Below, piece by piece: positions 35,746 to 44,592 of a DNA stretch of 64,000 nt (its first letter is position 1; each line of letters begins with the position of its first letter). This DNA comes from Deltaproteobacteria bacterium (lineage in GTDB: Bacteria > Myxococcota_C > UBA6777). The DNA lies in contig PCBK01000029.1 in assembly GCA_002731275.1 (NCBI GenBank), positions 62,001 to 126,000 of the forward strand, written 5' to 3'. A program made the position numbers and the translations under genes. A model generated the notes under the pieces. The model was not told the DNA's origin. It saw only the letters and a list, made by a program, of their open reading frames with translations, and ran no database searches.

Positions 35746-37740
35746 GTGAAGGAAGAACAAACCAAGAAAAGCACTGGATCCCGCCGCAAAAGCAGCTCCA
35801 GAAGCAGCAAAACTGGGACCTCTAAATCCAATACGCGCTCATCATCCTCCCGCGGCCGAAAGCCCTCTTCGCGTTCTTCTTCGAGCAAGACAAAGTCGAC
35901 CAAGTCCGCCGCGCCCAAACAAGAGGCCAAAAGCGAGGCCAAAGAAGAGACCCTCTCAAAAGAGGAACTCCGCGCTGAGCTCGAAAGCTCTCAACGTCCA
36001 TACTCCGAATGGACCATCCTCTCCGACGCAGTCCTCAAAGGTGTTCTCGATCGTGGCTATACCGATCCCACACCCGTCCAAGCCGCGTCCATCGAACACG
36101 CGCTGACCAAACGCGATCTCGTCGTGCAAGCCAAAACCGGGACCGGAAAGACCGCCGCCTTTGGTATCCCACTCCTCGAAATGGTCGAGATGGGACGTCA
36201 AGGACCACAAGCGCTTATCCTCGCTCCCACACGCGAGCTCGCTAAGCAGGTCGCTGACGAACTCGAAAAATTGTCGACACCCAAAGGAGTTCGTATCCTC
36301 CCCATCTACGGTGGTATCAGCATTAACGAGCAAACTCGTCGCCTCGAAGAAGGTGTCGAAATTGCGGTTGGTACTCCCGGTCGTGTGCTCGACCACATCC
36401 GACGTGGAAACCTCGATCCCACACTTATCCGCTTTGTCGTCCTTGATGAGGCCGATGAGATGCTCTCGATGGGCTTCTACATGGAAGTCGCAAATATCCT
36501 CGGCGCTTGTCGTGAGCGCGAGCAGTTGATGCTCTACTCAGCGACCATGCCACCCGATATCGAAGGTCTCATTCGACAATTCCTCGACGGTCCCTTGCGT
36601 ATCATGGTCAGCGGTGGAGATCGGAAAGTTGAAGGGATTCAACACCTCGTATACTTCGTGAACCCGAGCCTTCCAAGACCTCGTAACATGCTCTACATCA
36701 TCGAGCACGTGGGTCCAGGACAGAGCATCATCTTCTGTAACACGCGAAACGATGTCGCGCTCTTGTCTTCCTACCTGATCCGACAAGGCAAACACGCCGA
36801 ATCGATCAGCGGAGATATGGACCAAAGAGACCGCGAAAAAGTCATCCAAAAACTCCGCGATGGAAAGGTTCAATTCCTCATCGCGACAGACGTGGCCGCA
36901 CGAGGTATCGATATCTCCGGCTTGACACACGTCTTTAACTACAACTTCCCCACCTCTCTCGACCTCTACTTCCACCGCGTCGGTCGAACTGGACGTCAAG
37001 GGAAAGAAGGGCAGGCGATCTCTCTGCTGACAGGCTCCGACACCTTCCTCGTCGCGCAGCTCAAACGCATCCACAAGATCAGCCCCAGTATCGTCACATT
37101 GCCTTCGCCCAAAGAGATCGTGCAACACGCTGCTGCACGCCACATCAACGGCATGTTTGAAGAGGCAATGCAACATCTCGTCGAACCCTTCTTACCTCTC
37201 GCTGACGCCATTAACGGAAGCGAACGTGGACGCTTTATCACTGCCTATCTCCTGAAGCTATACCACGAAGGTCACTGGCAACAACTCCAAGAGAGCCTCA
37301 AAAATATCGACGCACCCGAACAACTCGAAGCACAACAGCCTGAGGCCGAAGTGAAAGAGGCTCCCAAGGCAAAAGAAGCTCCCAAGGCAAAAGAAGCTCC
37401 CAAGGCAAAAGAGGCTCCCAAAGCGAAAGAGACCTCTGCTGACGACGCAAAAGAGTCCGAAGAAGCAACGGCTGCTGAATTTGTGAGGGTCTACTTGAGT
37501 GTCGGTTCCTCCGAAGGATACGACGCAGAGTCTCTTCGGGATATGGTCTCTGGAGAGGCTGATATCGATCGCGCTACGTTGGGTGCGGTACAGATGGAAC
37601 GCCATCACTCCTTCATCATGATTCGCGACGATGTCAGCGGCCATGTGATCGAACTCTTCCAAGAGAAGCCTGTTGGCGATCACCGTGTCACTGCCGAAAT
37701 TGCGAAGAAATCTTCCCGCTCACGTTCCCGACGTCGCTAA
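35746..37740 (+). CDS. DEAD-box ATP-dependent RNA helicase (CsdA/DbpA-like)
   Basis: This 664-residue helicase unwinds RNA with ATP. The N-terminal about 75 residues are a Ser/Arg/Lys-rich low-complexity tail. The core follows: Q motif around PTPVQAASIEHAL, AKTGTGKT (Walker A), PTREL, TPGR, DEAD in VLDEADEM, SAT, then in the second lobe IIFCNTRNDV, ATDVAARGID and HRVGRTGR. After the core comes a linker with four exact KEAPKA units, and a C-terminal about 75-residue domain (VRVYLSVGSSEGYDAESL) resembling the RNA-binding domain of DbpA/CsdA, with a basic tail. The start is GTG, with AAAAGGAG eight bases before it. Such helicases act in ribosome assembly or cold adaptation. Confidence 0.94.
   Translation: MKEEQTKKSTGSRRKSSSRSSKTGTSKSNTRSSSSRGRKPSSRSSSSKTKSTKSAAPKQEAKSEAKEETLSKEELRAELESSQRPYSEWTILSDAVLKGVLDRGYTDPTPVQAASIEHALTKRDLVVQAKTGTGKTAAFGIPLLEMVEMGRQGPQALILAPTRELAKQVADELEKLSTPKGVRILPIYGGISINEQTRRLEEGVEIAVGTPGRVLDHIRRGNLDPTLIRFVVLDEADEMLSMGFYMEVANILGACREREQLMLYSATMPPDIEGLIRQFLDGPLRIMVSGGDRKVEGIQHLVYFVNPSLPRPRNMLYIIEHVGPGQSIIFCNTRNDVALLSSYLIRQGKHAESISGDMDQRDREKVIQKLRDGKVQFLIATDVAARGIDISGLTHVFNYNFPTSLDLYFHRVGRTGRQGKEGQAISLLTGSDTFLVAQLKRIHKISPSIVTLPSPKEIVQHAAARHINGMFEEAMQHLVEPFLPLADAINGSERGRFITAYLLKLYHEGHWQQLQESLKNIDAPEQLEAQQPEAEVKEAPKAKEAPKAKEAPKAKEAPKAKETSADDAKESEEATAAEFVRVYLSVGSSEGYDAESLRDMVSGEADIDRATLGAVQMERHHSFIMIRDDVSGHVIELFQEKPVGDHRVTAEIAKKSSRSRSRRR
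37360..37431 (+). repeat. Four 18-bp repeats encoding APKAKE
   Basis: Four head-to-tail 18-base units in the linker of the helicase gene encode APKAKE. The first three are nearly identical in DNA, the fourth differs at silent positions. This is a recent slippage expansion in a charged flexible linker. Confidence 0.85.
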
Positions 37741-38308
37741 CCCAATATATCCCCCACCAAGCCACACATCGCGTGACCATAGGTCGGACATTAAGCCCGA
37801 ACCTACGGTCGTTTCGTTGCTGACGCGATATTTCCTCCACCAAGCCACACATCGCGTGACCATAGGTCGGACATTAAGCCCGACCCTACGGGATCTTATC
37901 GTAAGCCGCTCTTTCTGCCAAATCGTCCCCACACAGTTACAGTTCGGATATAAAGCCCGACCCTACGGGGTCTTATCGTAAGCCGCTCTTTCTACCAAAT
38001 CGTACACACGTTATCGTAGGTCGGATACAAAGCCACAACCCTTGCAGCCAGGGAACTGTTGTTTCAGACAGTATGCCAAATGAATTGGGGGATATTCTCT
38101 GGCGTTTGTGGGGGGGGGGTTGCTGTGATAGGGAAACATGAACACGGCGAAGTGGCTATCTTGCAAAGTAAGTGTACACGTTCGAATTGACATTTTCCCC
38201 GTAGGGTCGGGCCTTGTGTCCGACCTACGATGGCGGGAGAGGATGACTTGTGTGTTGGTCGAGGGGAAGTTGGTGTCGAAAAGGAGAGGAGCGTTGTGGA
38301 GGGGATGA
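37741..38308. repeat. Intergenic cluster of inverted repeats with tandem duplications
   Basis: Between two convergent genes lie at least five copies of a roughly 28-base imperfect palindrome with core TAGGTCGG...CCGACCCTA: 37779-37808, 37862-37892, 37941-37969, a half copy at 38014-38035, and one in opposite orientation at 38199-38230. Two longer direct repeats contain them: 37754-37807 with 37837-37890 (54 bases, one or two mismatches), and 37876-37926 with 37953-38003 (about 51 bases). The pattern suggests a REP-type element array that grew by local duplication. The hairpins could also terminate both flanking transcripts. No open frame here is credible. Confidence 0.85.
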
Positions 38309-39784
38309 TTAGAAGATGTGGTCGACGTTGAGGTAGAATCCAAGTCGGTTATCAGACAAGGACTGCGCGACATCAAGCCGGATCACGAAGGTCGAACCCC
38401 ACTGTACACGAAGTCCACCACCTACACCGTATTTGATACCCAATCCTTCACCGTCGATGTCTTTTTGGATGTTGTTGTTGGCGTAGCCATAATCACCCCA
38501 GACACGACCTGCATCGAGGAACGCGATGAAGCCGAGGTTAAAGCGCTGACTTCCGATATTGAATGGGATCGCTTTGATGCGCAGCTCCAGGTTTCCGAGG
38601 ATTTTGGCTTTACCGTAGTAGCGCAACCACGCAACACCACGGGTACTTGAGCCACCACCTGGACCTTCACCTGGAAACAAACCACCAAATGTTGGCAATT
38701 CATAGAGTGGTACATCGCCAAACAGTACATCCCCAATCAATCGGGTTGCGATGACGAGATAGTCTTTCCAAATGGAGAAGAAGAAGCGCAAGTTGGTGGA
38801 CACACCACCGTATGTGAAGGGAAGCCCGAGTCCCTGTCCTACACGCGCGGAGACTTCTAGAAAGTGTCCCTTCATCGGGACAAACTCACTGTCACGGGTA
38901 TCCCACAAGATCCCAAGTGTACCTGTCACGACGCCGTGATTTTGTGTCCCTGTGAGGGTGTTTTGTACATACTTGGAGCTTTCGAGACCGTTGCCTTGGA
39001 TATCTTCTTCGAGCTTGCTGTCTTTGTAAATCTCGGGGATGTTGTATTGGAAACGAAGACTGACAAAGGTCTCGACGATGGTCTTCTTGTCGCGGTACAT
39101 TTTGATACGTGCGGCGCTCTGAAGGTACGGAAACATTCGACTGTATTGTTGATAGCGCAGGGCGCTGATGTAGTCGTCTCGTTGGGTCTCTGGATCGAGA
39201 GCTGCCCAGGGCTCTTTGTAGGGGGAGTTGTTTCCGAGTCCGTAGTAGCCCGATGTGGAGAAGAGCGAGAAACCGACGCGAGAGTCCAGTCGGAGTAAGC
39301 CACCTGCAAGACCTGGAAGATCGAGGCGGATGTAATCATCGTGGTAGGGGAAGATTGGACCTGTCTGGAGGAATTGCACCGTCGCGTAAAGCAAGAAGAC
39401 GAGTCGCCATTGGTAGGGTTTGTATCCTTCCTTGAATTGGACGACTGTACCGAGAAGACCAAAGCCAAGACCTGTATCGATGGAGTAGTTGACGGCAGGT
39501 AGCAACCCGATCTCAAGGCGATTTGGGTCTTTCTTTTTCTTCTCTTTCAGGCGCCCTGTGGCCTTTAGGGCGTTTCCTGCCGCGCGCTTGATTGGGCGTT
39601 TTCGAGCTTTTTTGGTTGTTTTTTTGGCTTCTTTTTTGGCGTCCGCTGCGGCGACCTTTGTGGCGTGACTCTCTGCTTGGGAGAGTGGAGGGGCAACACA
39701 CAGCAAGAAGAGTGCGGCTATGTAGGATGAACATAGCTGAAAGACAAGGCGTTTTGAATGGGAAGGAACGACAACTCGTGGCAT
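38309..39784 (-). CDS. Outer membrane beta-barrel protein (Omp85/BamA-type surface antigen)
   Basis: This 491-residue protein has a signal peptide (about 1-37, cleavage after SQA) and a Lys/Ala-rich basic stretch (about 42-75), then a beta-barrel of the bacterial surface antigen (Omp85) type: GLLPAVNYSIDTGLGFG, a central segment with ILWDTRDSEFVPMKGHFLE which is the family's conserved strand-turn, and GDVPLYELPTFGG followed by FPGEGPGGGSSTRGVA. The protein ends in Phe (LNVDHIF) as required for barrel assembly. It has no POTRA domains, so it resembles the small single-barrel members rather than BamA. The basic N-terminal stretch in the periplasm is unusual. Starting ATG has GAGGA about 12 bases before it. 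It stands between an App1-type phosphatase gene and the repeat cluster. Confidence 0.85.
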   Translation of the reverse strand: MPRVVVPSHSKRLVFQLCSSYIAALFLLCVAPPLSQAESHATKVAAADAKKEAKKTTKKARKRPIKRAAGNALKATGRLKEKKKKDPNRLEIGLLPAVNYSIDTGLGFGLLGTVVQFKEGYKPYQWRLVFLLYATVQFLQTGPIFPYHDDYIRLDLPGLAGGLLRLDSRVGFSLFSTSGYYGLGNNSPYKEPWAALDPETQRDDYISALRYQQYSRMFPYLQSAARIKMYRDKKTIVETFVSLRFQYNIPEIYKDSKLEEDIQGNGLESSKYVQNTLTGTQNHGVVTGTLGILWDTRDSEFVPMKGHFLEVSARVGQGLGLPFTYGGVSTNLRFFFSIWKDYLVIATRLIGDVLFGDVPLYELPTFGGLFPGEGPGGGSSTRGVAWLRYYGKAKILGNLELRIKAIPFNIGSQRFNLGFIAFLDAGRVWGDYGYANNNIQKDIDGEGLGIKYGVGGGLRVQWGSTFVIRLDVAQSLSDNRLGFYLNVDHIF

Positions 39785-39913
39785 CTTTACATGTCCTCAG
39801 TAGGGAAATTCGATATCTTCGATCAGGTTGTGTTTTGACATCCCCCAAGATTTCCAGAAATGGCGGGGATTGTCAATGTTTTTTGGTGTCTGTGTGGATG
39901 GAGAAGAGTGGGA

Positions 39914-41026
39914 TTATTGAGAGGGTTTGGAGCTTGGGGAGAGTAACTCTTTGTAGTGTGTGAAGAGGCGGATACCACGGAAGCGTTTTTGTGTGGCGTT
40001 GGCTTTTGTCACGTTGTGGATGTAAATGGCGAGGACCTGCTTGGGGTAGAGGCGCCGGATCGCGGCGTAAATTTCGGGATCTTTTTCTCCACTGTCACCA
40101 ACAAGGACAAACCGGTGTTTGGGATAAGCCTTGAAGATCTCTCGGATCGCGTCCGCTTTGTATTTCGTCTGGTGGAGTAAGCTGTACTTTTCCTGGCCGG
40201 ACAGACGCTTCATGTTGAGCGAGCCGACGGGAAAGTTATGGTGTTGGAAGATCGCGAGCATGCGGTCCAACAGTTGGACAGGGGAACCTGAGAGATAGTG
40301 GAGCGTCGTGGGGCCTTTGTGTAGCTGGCGAAGTGCATCAAGGGCGTGGGGGAAGATGCGGACTTGTGAAGGGTTGGAGAGCAGCAGCTTGCGGAGCATT
40401 TTGCTCTTTTTGTAGACGAAGGTCTCGATCAACGTGTCGTCGATGTCACTGATGATGCTGATCCCAGGCAGATCGGAACCCTGAAGCATAAACGCGTGTG
40501 TTGGTGTCCCTTGCAGCTTCTGCTTTTTGGGCCAGGCGAGCTCTGCGACAACTGGTAAGACTCCCCACTTCTTGAGCGCTTTGTCCGGCATCATTTGGTA
40601 GGTACGGTAACCAAGGGTGTGTTTACTCGGTGTCGTCGGCTGGGATGTGCGCGTTGCTGGGCGACTGCTTGGAGGGAGCTGAGTTGGTTGCACAAAGGTC
40701 GCGTAAAAGTAGCCCTTTTTGTCTGCGAGGACGACTTTTTGTTTGTTTTGAAAGCTGACACGGACACTCGCATAGGGGATATACTTTCGTGTAAAACGCC
40801 GAATCATCGCCATCATTGAGCCTAGCCGTCCCTGCTTTGCGGTGCCTTTGATAAAACGACTTTTGCGGACAATGCGTCCTTTGATGACACATCTTGTCCC
40901 AGCGCAGTAGCCAGGATACACGTGAATGTCGACTTTCTTGGTTCGTGCTTGTGCCGAGGTGTTGGCGAAGAACGCAAAACAAAGTCCAAACCAGGTCAAT
41001 GTGTGGGAGAGTCGAAGGATATCCAT
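39914..41026 (-). CDS. Secreted App1/DUF2183-type phosphatidate phosphatase
   Basis: This 370-residue protein has a signal peptide (MDILRLSHTLTWFGLCFAFF and following, cleavage near SAQA), an Ig-like beta region (about 25-140) and the App1 catalytic domain of the HAD superfamily: DIDDTL at about 190-195 holds the nucleophile Asp and acid Asp, SGSP at about 248-251 supplies the Ser, and VGDSGEKDPEIY at about 303-314 holds the last metal-binding acids. App1 in yeast hydrolyses phosphatidate to diacylglycerol; bacterial members are exported or periplasmic. The frame extends to ATG 41053, but I choose 41026 because CAGGAAAA lies just before it and the signal peptide begins there. It follows the Ser/Thr kinase gene by 27 bases, so the two are probably co-transcribed. 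Confidence 0.87.
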   Translation of the reverse strand: MDILRLSHTLTWFGLCFAFFANTSAQARTKKVDIHVYPGYCAGTRCVIKGRIVRKSRFIKGTAKQGRLGSMMAMIRRFTRKYIPYASVRVSFQNKQKVVLADKKGYFYATFVQPTQLPPSSRPATRTSQPTTPSKHTLGYRTYQMMPDKALKKWGVLPVVAELAWPKKQKLQGTPTHAFMLQGSDLPGISIISDIDDTLIETFVYKKSKMLRKLLLSNPSQVRIFPHALDALRQLHKGPTTLHYLSGSPVQLLDRMLAIFQHHNFPVGSLNMKRLSGQEKYSLLHQTKYKADAIREIFKAYPKHRFVLVGDSGEKDPEIYAAIRRLYPKQVLAIYIHNVTKANATQKRFRGIRLFTHYKELLSPSSKPSQ

Positions 41027-41053
41027 TGGTTTTCCTGTGTGTGATGAGGTCAT

Positions 41054-42745
41054 TCACCTGCCAAAGAAGACGATCGCACCGGCTGCAAGAAGCCCAATCA
41101 CGATTGGGATTAAGAAGAGCATCCAGGTCGAGCGCATGGCTGGCTTTTTGCTGTGTGCGGTGAGTGTCTGCGAGGGATTGACAGCCACTGTATCCACAGA
41201 GTCCGTTGTCGAGATCGGTCCCATTGTTATCCCTTGAAGGGACATTTGAGAGGTCTGTTCGATGTCATAGGAAGGTGGTGTCGATGTGGGGAGGCTATGC
41301 GCGGGGGGAGTGTGGTGCCACTCTGTTGGTGCGTGAGGGCTGTCATGTTGGGCATACTCAGGAGCGGCTGCGAGGTAGTCCGAGGGCTTCATCTGGACTG
41401 TGGCGAGTGTCTCTGGATCAGGAGTCTGGAACTCTGTAGGTGCATGCTCTTGTGCGCGGTGTTGTCCGTACTGAGAAGAAGGTTCAGCGGCCTTGTAATC
41501 GTCGATGGACATCGACGTCGTGTCGAGTAGCCACTCTGGTTGGTGGTGTGTGGTTTGTAACACAGCGGCATCGGGGGCCAGTCTCTGTTGTGTTTGGCGT
41601 GAGGGCTCAGAGGTCGATACAACTGGCGCTGCTGAGACGTCCTGTACATTGGCTTTTGTATGTCTCTCTGCGCTTTGTGACGGAGCAGGTGGGGCCCAAT
41701 CTTGAAGCTGTGCGGTCTCTCTTCGACGCGGCGCTTGTGCAGAGGACACTTCTTGTGGCTTGGGAGGCGCCCAACCATCGAGTTGAGAGGTTCCCTCTTT
41801 GGCTGGCGTCGAGAGTGGTTGGGGGGTGTGTTTGGTGGAGACCTCTTCCATGTATTGTTGAAGGGTCTCTTCGTGGATGTGTCTAGGAATGTATGGGAGG
41901 AGGGCTCGATAATAATCTCTTGCGTTTTGAAAGCGATGAGATGGATCTTTTGCGAGTCCTTTCATCACGATGTCAGAGATCTCTTTGGGCAGGTCGGGGG
42001 TGAGCTCGTGTGGTGGGATCACCTTTGACTCACGCACCTTGTCGAGGACGATGAGATCGTTGTCTCCGTCAAACAGTCGGTGTTGTGTGAGGAGTTCCCA
42101 GAGGACGATACTCATCGCGAAGATGTCGGCGCGTTGGTCTACCTGGCTTGTATGGGTCTGTTCGGGGGCCATATAGGAGACCTTCCCTTTGAGGACGCCG
42201 GTGGCTGTTCTTTTCGCGCTTTGTGCCATTTTGGCGATCCCAAAGTCAGCGACTTTGACCTCGCCTTTGTGTGAGAGCAGAATATTGTGAGGGGAGATGT
42301 CGCGGTGGACGATGTGCAGACTCTCCCCTTGATGAATGTATTCGTGGGCGTAGGAGAGTCCCTTGAGCGCCTGTGCGATGATGTACAAAGACAACTCGTA
42401 GGGGATCAGCCGTTTGTGGTTGCGGCTGCGTGTGTTGAGCCGTTTGAGATCAACTCCTTCGACCCACTCCATCGCGAGGTAGTAGATATCATCGACGCGA
42501 TCAAAGTCCGTGACCTGTACGATATTGGGGTGGGAGAGCATGGCCGCGAGCTTGGCTTCGTTGATAAACATCTGCACAAACTCTTGATCTTCGCATAAGT
42601 CCGCGTGAATACGCTTGATCACGAGATCTTTTGAGAAGCCTGCTGCTCCGACAAGTTTGGCGCGGAATATTTCGGCCATGCCGCCCATCGCGAGGCGGTC
42701 AAGGAGCTGATATTTGCCAAAGGTTTGTCCTGTTGGACCCGACAT
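41054..42745 (-). CDS. Tail-anchored Ser/Thr protein kinase (PknB-type)
   Basis: This 563-residue Hanks-type kinase has its catalytic domain at about 11-275: LAMGGMAEIF loop, Lys44 in LVIKRI, HRDISPHN with catalytic Asp near 148, and DFGIAKM. The catalytic loop has the Ile-Ser-Pro-His form common in myxobacterial kinases. Residues about 290-535 are a low-complexity Pro/Ser/Thr/Gln/Ala-rich region with many possible phosphosites. A single C-terminal helix (about 540-561) ends almost at the stop, so the whole protein faces the cytoplasm, tail-anchored, with no external sensor. The AGGAAAC site before the ATG is good. It lies directly upstream of the App1 phosphatase gene. Confidence 0.92.
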   Translation of the reverse strand: MSGPTGQTFGKYQLLDRLAMGGMAEIFRAKLVGAAGFSKDLVIKRIHADLCEDQEFVQMFINEAKLAAMLSHPNIVQVTDFDRVDDIYYLAMEWVEGVDLKRLNTRSRNHKRLIPYELSLYIIAQALKGLSYAHEYIHQGESLHIVHRDISPHNILLSHKGEVKVADFGIAKMAQSAKRTATGVLKGKVSYMAPEQTHTSQVDQRADIFAMSIVLWELLTQHRLFDGDNDLIVLDKVRESKVIPPHELTPDLPKEISDIVMKGLAKDPSHRFQNARDYYRALLPYIPRHIHEETLQQYMEEVSTKHTPQPLSTPAKEGTSQLDGWAPPKPQEVSSAQAPRRRETAQLQDWAPPAPSQSAERHTKANVQDVSAAPVVSTSEPSRQTQQRLAPDAAVLQTTHHQPEWLLDTTSMSIDDYKAAEPSSQYGQHRAQEHAPTEFQTPDPETLATVQMKPSDYLAAAPEYAQHDSPHAPTEWHHTPPAHSLPTSTPPSYDIEQTSQMSLQGITMGPISTTDSVDTVAVNPSQTLTAHSKKPAMRSTWMLFLIPIVIGLLAAGAIVFFGR

Positions 42746-42831
42746 GTTTGTTTCCTATGGTGGACTGAAGGTCACGGGAGTCATCACGCGATGCGTTTTG
42801 TCGTGTGTTGCTTAAACGTCGCTTGGTGGCC

Positions 42832-43218
42832 TTATGTGTCTTTTTGGCGCTTGCGATTTTGAAAGGCTTCCATTTTTTCGGGGGAGGCCTCGGTCTGGTA
42901 AGTTTGCTTCCACTCGCTGTAAGGCATCCCATAGACGTACTCTCTGGCCTCATCGTAGTTGAGCGGAGCAGCTCTCTCTTCAGCGGCCGCGACCATCCAT
43001 TTGGAGAGACAGTTGCGACAAAAGTCTGCGAGGATCATGAGGTCGATGTTTTGTACATCTGTGCGTTCTTGCAAGTGTTTGACGAGTCGGCGAAAGGCGG
43101 CGGCTTCGATCTCTGTTTGTGTTTGTGGATCCAATGTGTTCTCTCCGCGAGGGTTGAGTGGTTGAAAAAAATCGTGTGCAGTGTAGCATATTTTTGTCTG
43201 GTTTTCTTTTTCTCCCAT
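42832..43218 (-). CDS. DUF1244 family protein
   Basis: This roughly 128-residue DUF1244 protein has the family core TQTEIEAAAFRRLVKHLQ, then NIDLMILADFCRNCLSKWM with two cysteines spaced CRNC, and YGMPYSEWKQTYQTEA at the C-terminus. Function is unknown; structures of family members show a small helical bundle that may bind a ligand through the CxxC region. The frame continues to a GTG at 43254, but the first ATG is 43218; neither has an ideal ribosome-binding site, so the start is uncertain by up to 12 residues. It is divergent from clpS, and the two starts are only 45 bases apart, so promoters must overlap. Confidence 0.85.
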   Translation of the reverse strand: MGEKENQTKICYTAHDFFQPLNPRGENTLDPQTQTEIEAAAFRRLVKHLQERTDVQNIDLMILADFCRNCLSKWMVAAAEERAAPLNYDEAREYVYGMPYSEWKQTYQTEASPEKMEAFQNRKRQKDT

Positions 43219-43262
43219 CTGAGCAAAGAGCGAAGTAGGGACATTACGGAGCACGTAAAACG

Positions 43263-43583
43263 ATGAGCGATCGAAAGAATGATATCCGTCGCCGAGAGGA
43301 TACCTTGACTGAGGAGCGGATCAAAGCGAAAAAGCCCCGCATGTACAAAGTCATTTTGCACAACGACGACTTTACGACGATGGAGTTTGTGATCGACATC
43401 CTGATGAACCTCTTTCGCAAATCACACACTGAGGCGACGAAGCTGATGTTCGATGTACATTACAAAGGTGCATGTGTGGCAGGCGTGTACACGAGGGAGA
43501 TCGCCGAGACGAAGGCCGATCAAGTGATTCAATATGCCCGCAAGCAAGAGCACCCATTTATGGCAACCGTCGAGCCTGCGTAA
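43263..43583 (+). CDS. clpS: ATP-dependent Clp protease adaptor ClpS
   Basis: This 106-residue adaptor delivers N-end-rule proteins to ClpAP. It has the conserved YKVILHNDDFTTMEFVIDIL at about 28-47 (N-degron-binding Asn-Asp-Asp), the His-bearing TEATKLMFDVHYKG at about 58-71, and the C-terminal strand GVYTREIAETKADQV. The N-terminal about 25 residues are charged and disordered, as usual. A GGAG lies about 11 bases before the ATG. ClpA is not adjacent; the next gene is convergent. Confidence 0.96.
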   Translation: MSDRKNDIRRREDTLTEERIKAKKPRMYKVILHNDDFTTMEFVIDILMNLFRKSHTEATKLMFDVHYKGACVAGVYTREIAETKADQVIQYARKQEHPFMATVEPA

Positions 43584-43602
43584 GTCGTCTTTTCAGGACG
43601 AG

Positions 43603-44568
43603 TCAGGGGAGGATGGGGTCTGTGCTGTTGACGAGATGCATCCCTTGGGCCTCACACTCCGCGAGGAAGGTTTCGGCGATTGCGGGGAAGTCAGGGCCAC
43701 CAGGGGCAGCGGGGACGGGACTCATACAGTCTTTGAGGATGTAGATTTTCCCGATATCTTGGGGGTTGGTTTGGAGAATCCGTGTCGCGAGAGAGGAGAG
43801 GGTGGCTTTGACACAGTGTGAGCTGGCTTCTCCCCATACGTAAATGCGGTCATAAGAGAGGAGCTTGTGAAAGAGATCTTCTCTGAAATGACCGACCTGC
43901 TCGCCATCGATCTCTTTGACCTCTGGTTCGAGGACTGAGTAGTTTTCTGTAAGAGGGTGCGTGCCTTTGGTCTCAATGTGAAAAGGAGTTTGTCGCACAA
44001 AGCTATGGTAGAGCGCGGCCTCCATGACGAGCGGTACGAGGGCGTGGGATAGACCGCCAAGTAGGCAGTGGTAGGGCCAGATCATCAACTGATACTTTCC
44101 ATTTGCTTCGAGCTGTCGGACGTACTCTTGTGCCTTCTCAGGAGCGTGTGCTGGCTGCCACTGTCCGGCTTCGATGGCTTCAAGGGTGATGATCGTGAAG
44201 GGCGCAGGTGGGGCACCTGTCCGATCTCGCCAAAAACTGGGGTGAAAGATCTGTTGGGGAAAATGCGTGTCGAGAGAGAATGAGAGATGGCTGATGCGGT
44301 CGATGTGTTGATAGAGAAAGCGAACCGCACGGACCATATCATCGGTGGCGCCTGGAACTTCGAGCGCGGCACCTGGATGGACAAAGCCAACCTGACAGTC
44401 GATGCCAAAACATGCGATACGCAGTGGATCATCTTCGACGGGCACAGGAGCGTGTTCGGCCCTCCATGTCGAGGCATGTTCGGCGATCAATCCTGCGCGC
44501 TCTTGCCAGAGCTCGCCGACTTTGGAGAGGTCGACAAAGGATGGGAGCGGGTGGCGTGTATAAGGCAT
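43603..44568 (-). CDS. Isochorismatase-like cysteine hydrolase (nicotinamidase-type)
   Basis: This 321-residue hydrolase of the isochorismatase-like superfamily has the first catalytic Asp in FGIDCQVGFVHPG (about 53-65), a DTHFPQQIFHPSFW segment (about 99-112) where nicotinamidases have their metal-binding D-x-H, and the nucleophile Cys in WGEASSHCVKATL (about 245-257). The second-catalytic Lys would lie near the middle, around the KGTHPLTENYS part, the same position as in PncA. Members of this size occur as nicotinamidase relatives that turn nicotinamide into nicotinate; that specificity is not proven. AAGGAAC precedes the ATG. It is 24 bases from the xanthine-dehydrogenase-like gene on the same strand, so the two may be co-transcribed. 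Confidence 0.85.
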   Translation of the reverse strand: MPYTRHPLPSFVDLSKVGELWQERAGLIAEHASTWRAEHAPVPVEDDPLRIACFGIDCQVGFVHPGAALEVPGATDDMVRAVRFLYQHIDRISHLSFSLDTHFPQQIFHPSFWRDRTGAPPAPFTIITLEAIEAGQWQPAHAPEKAQEYVRQLEANGKYQLMIWPYHCLLGGLSHALVPLVMEAALYHSFVRQTPFHIETKGTHPLTENYSVLEPEVKEIDGEQVGHFREDLFHKLLSYDRIYVWGEASSHCVKATLSSLATRILQTNPQDIGKIYILKDCMSPVPAAPGGPDFPAIAETFLAECEAQGMHLVNSTDPILP

Positions 44569-44592
44569 CGTCGTTCCTTTGTGTGGCGGTGA

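Noticed and set aside
42699-42953. 84-codon minus-strand frame between the kinase and DUF1244 genes
   Set aside because: It overlaps both genes in another frame and has no start signal or recognisable sequence.
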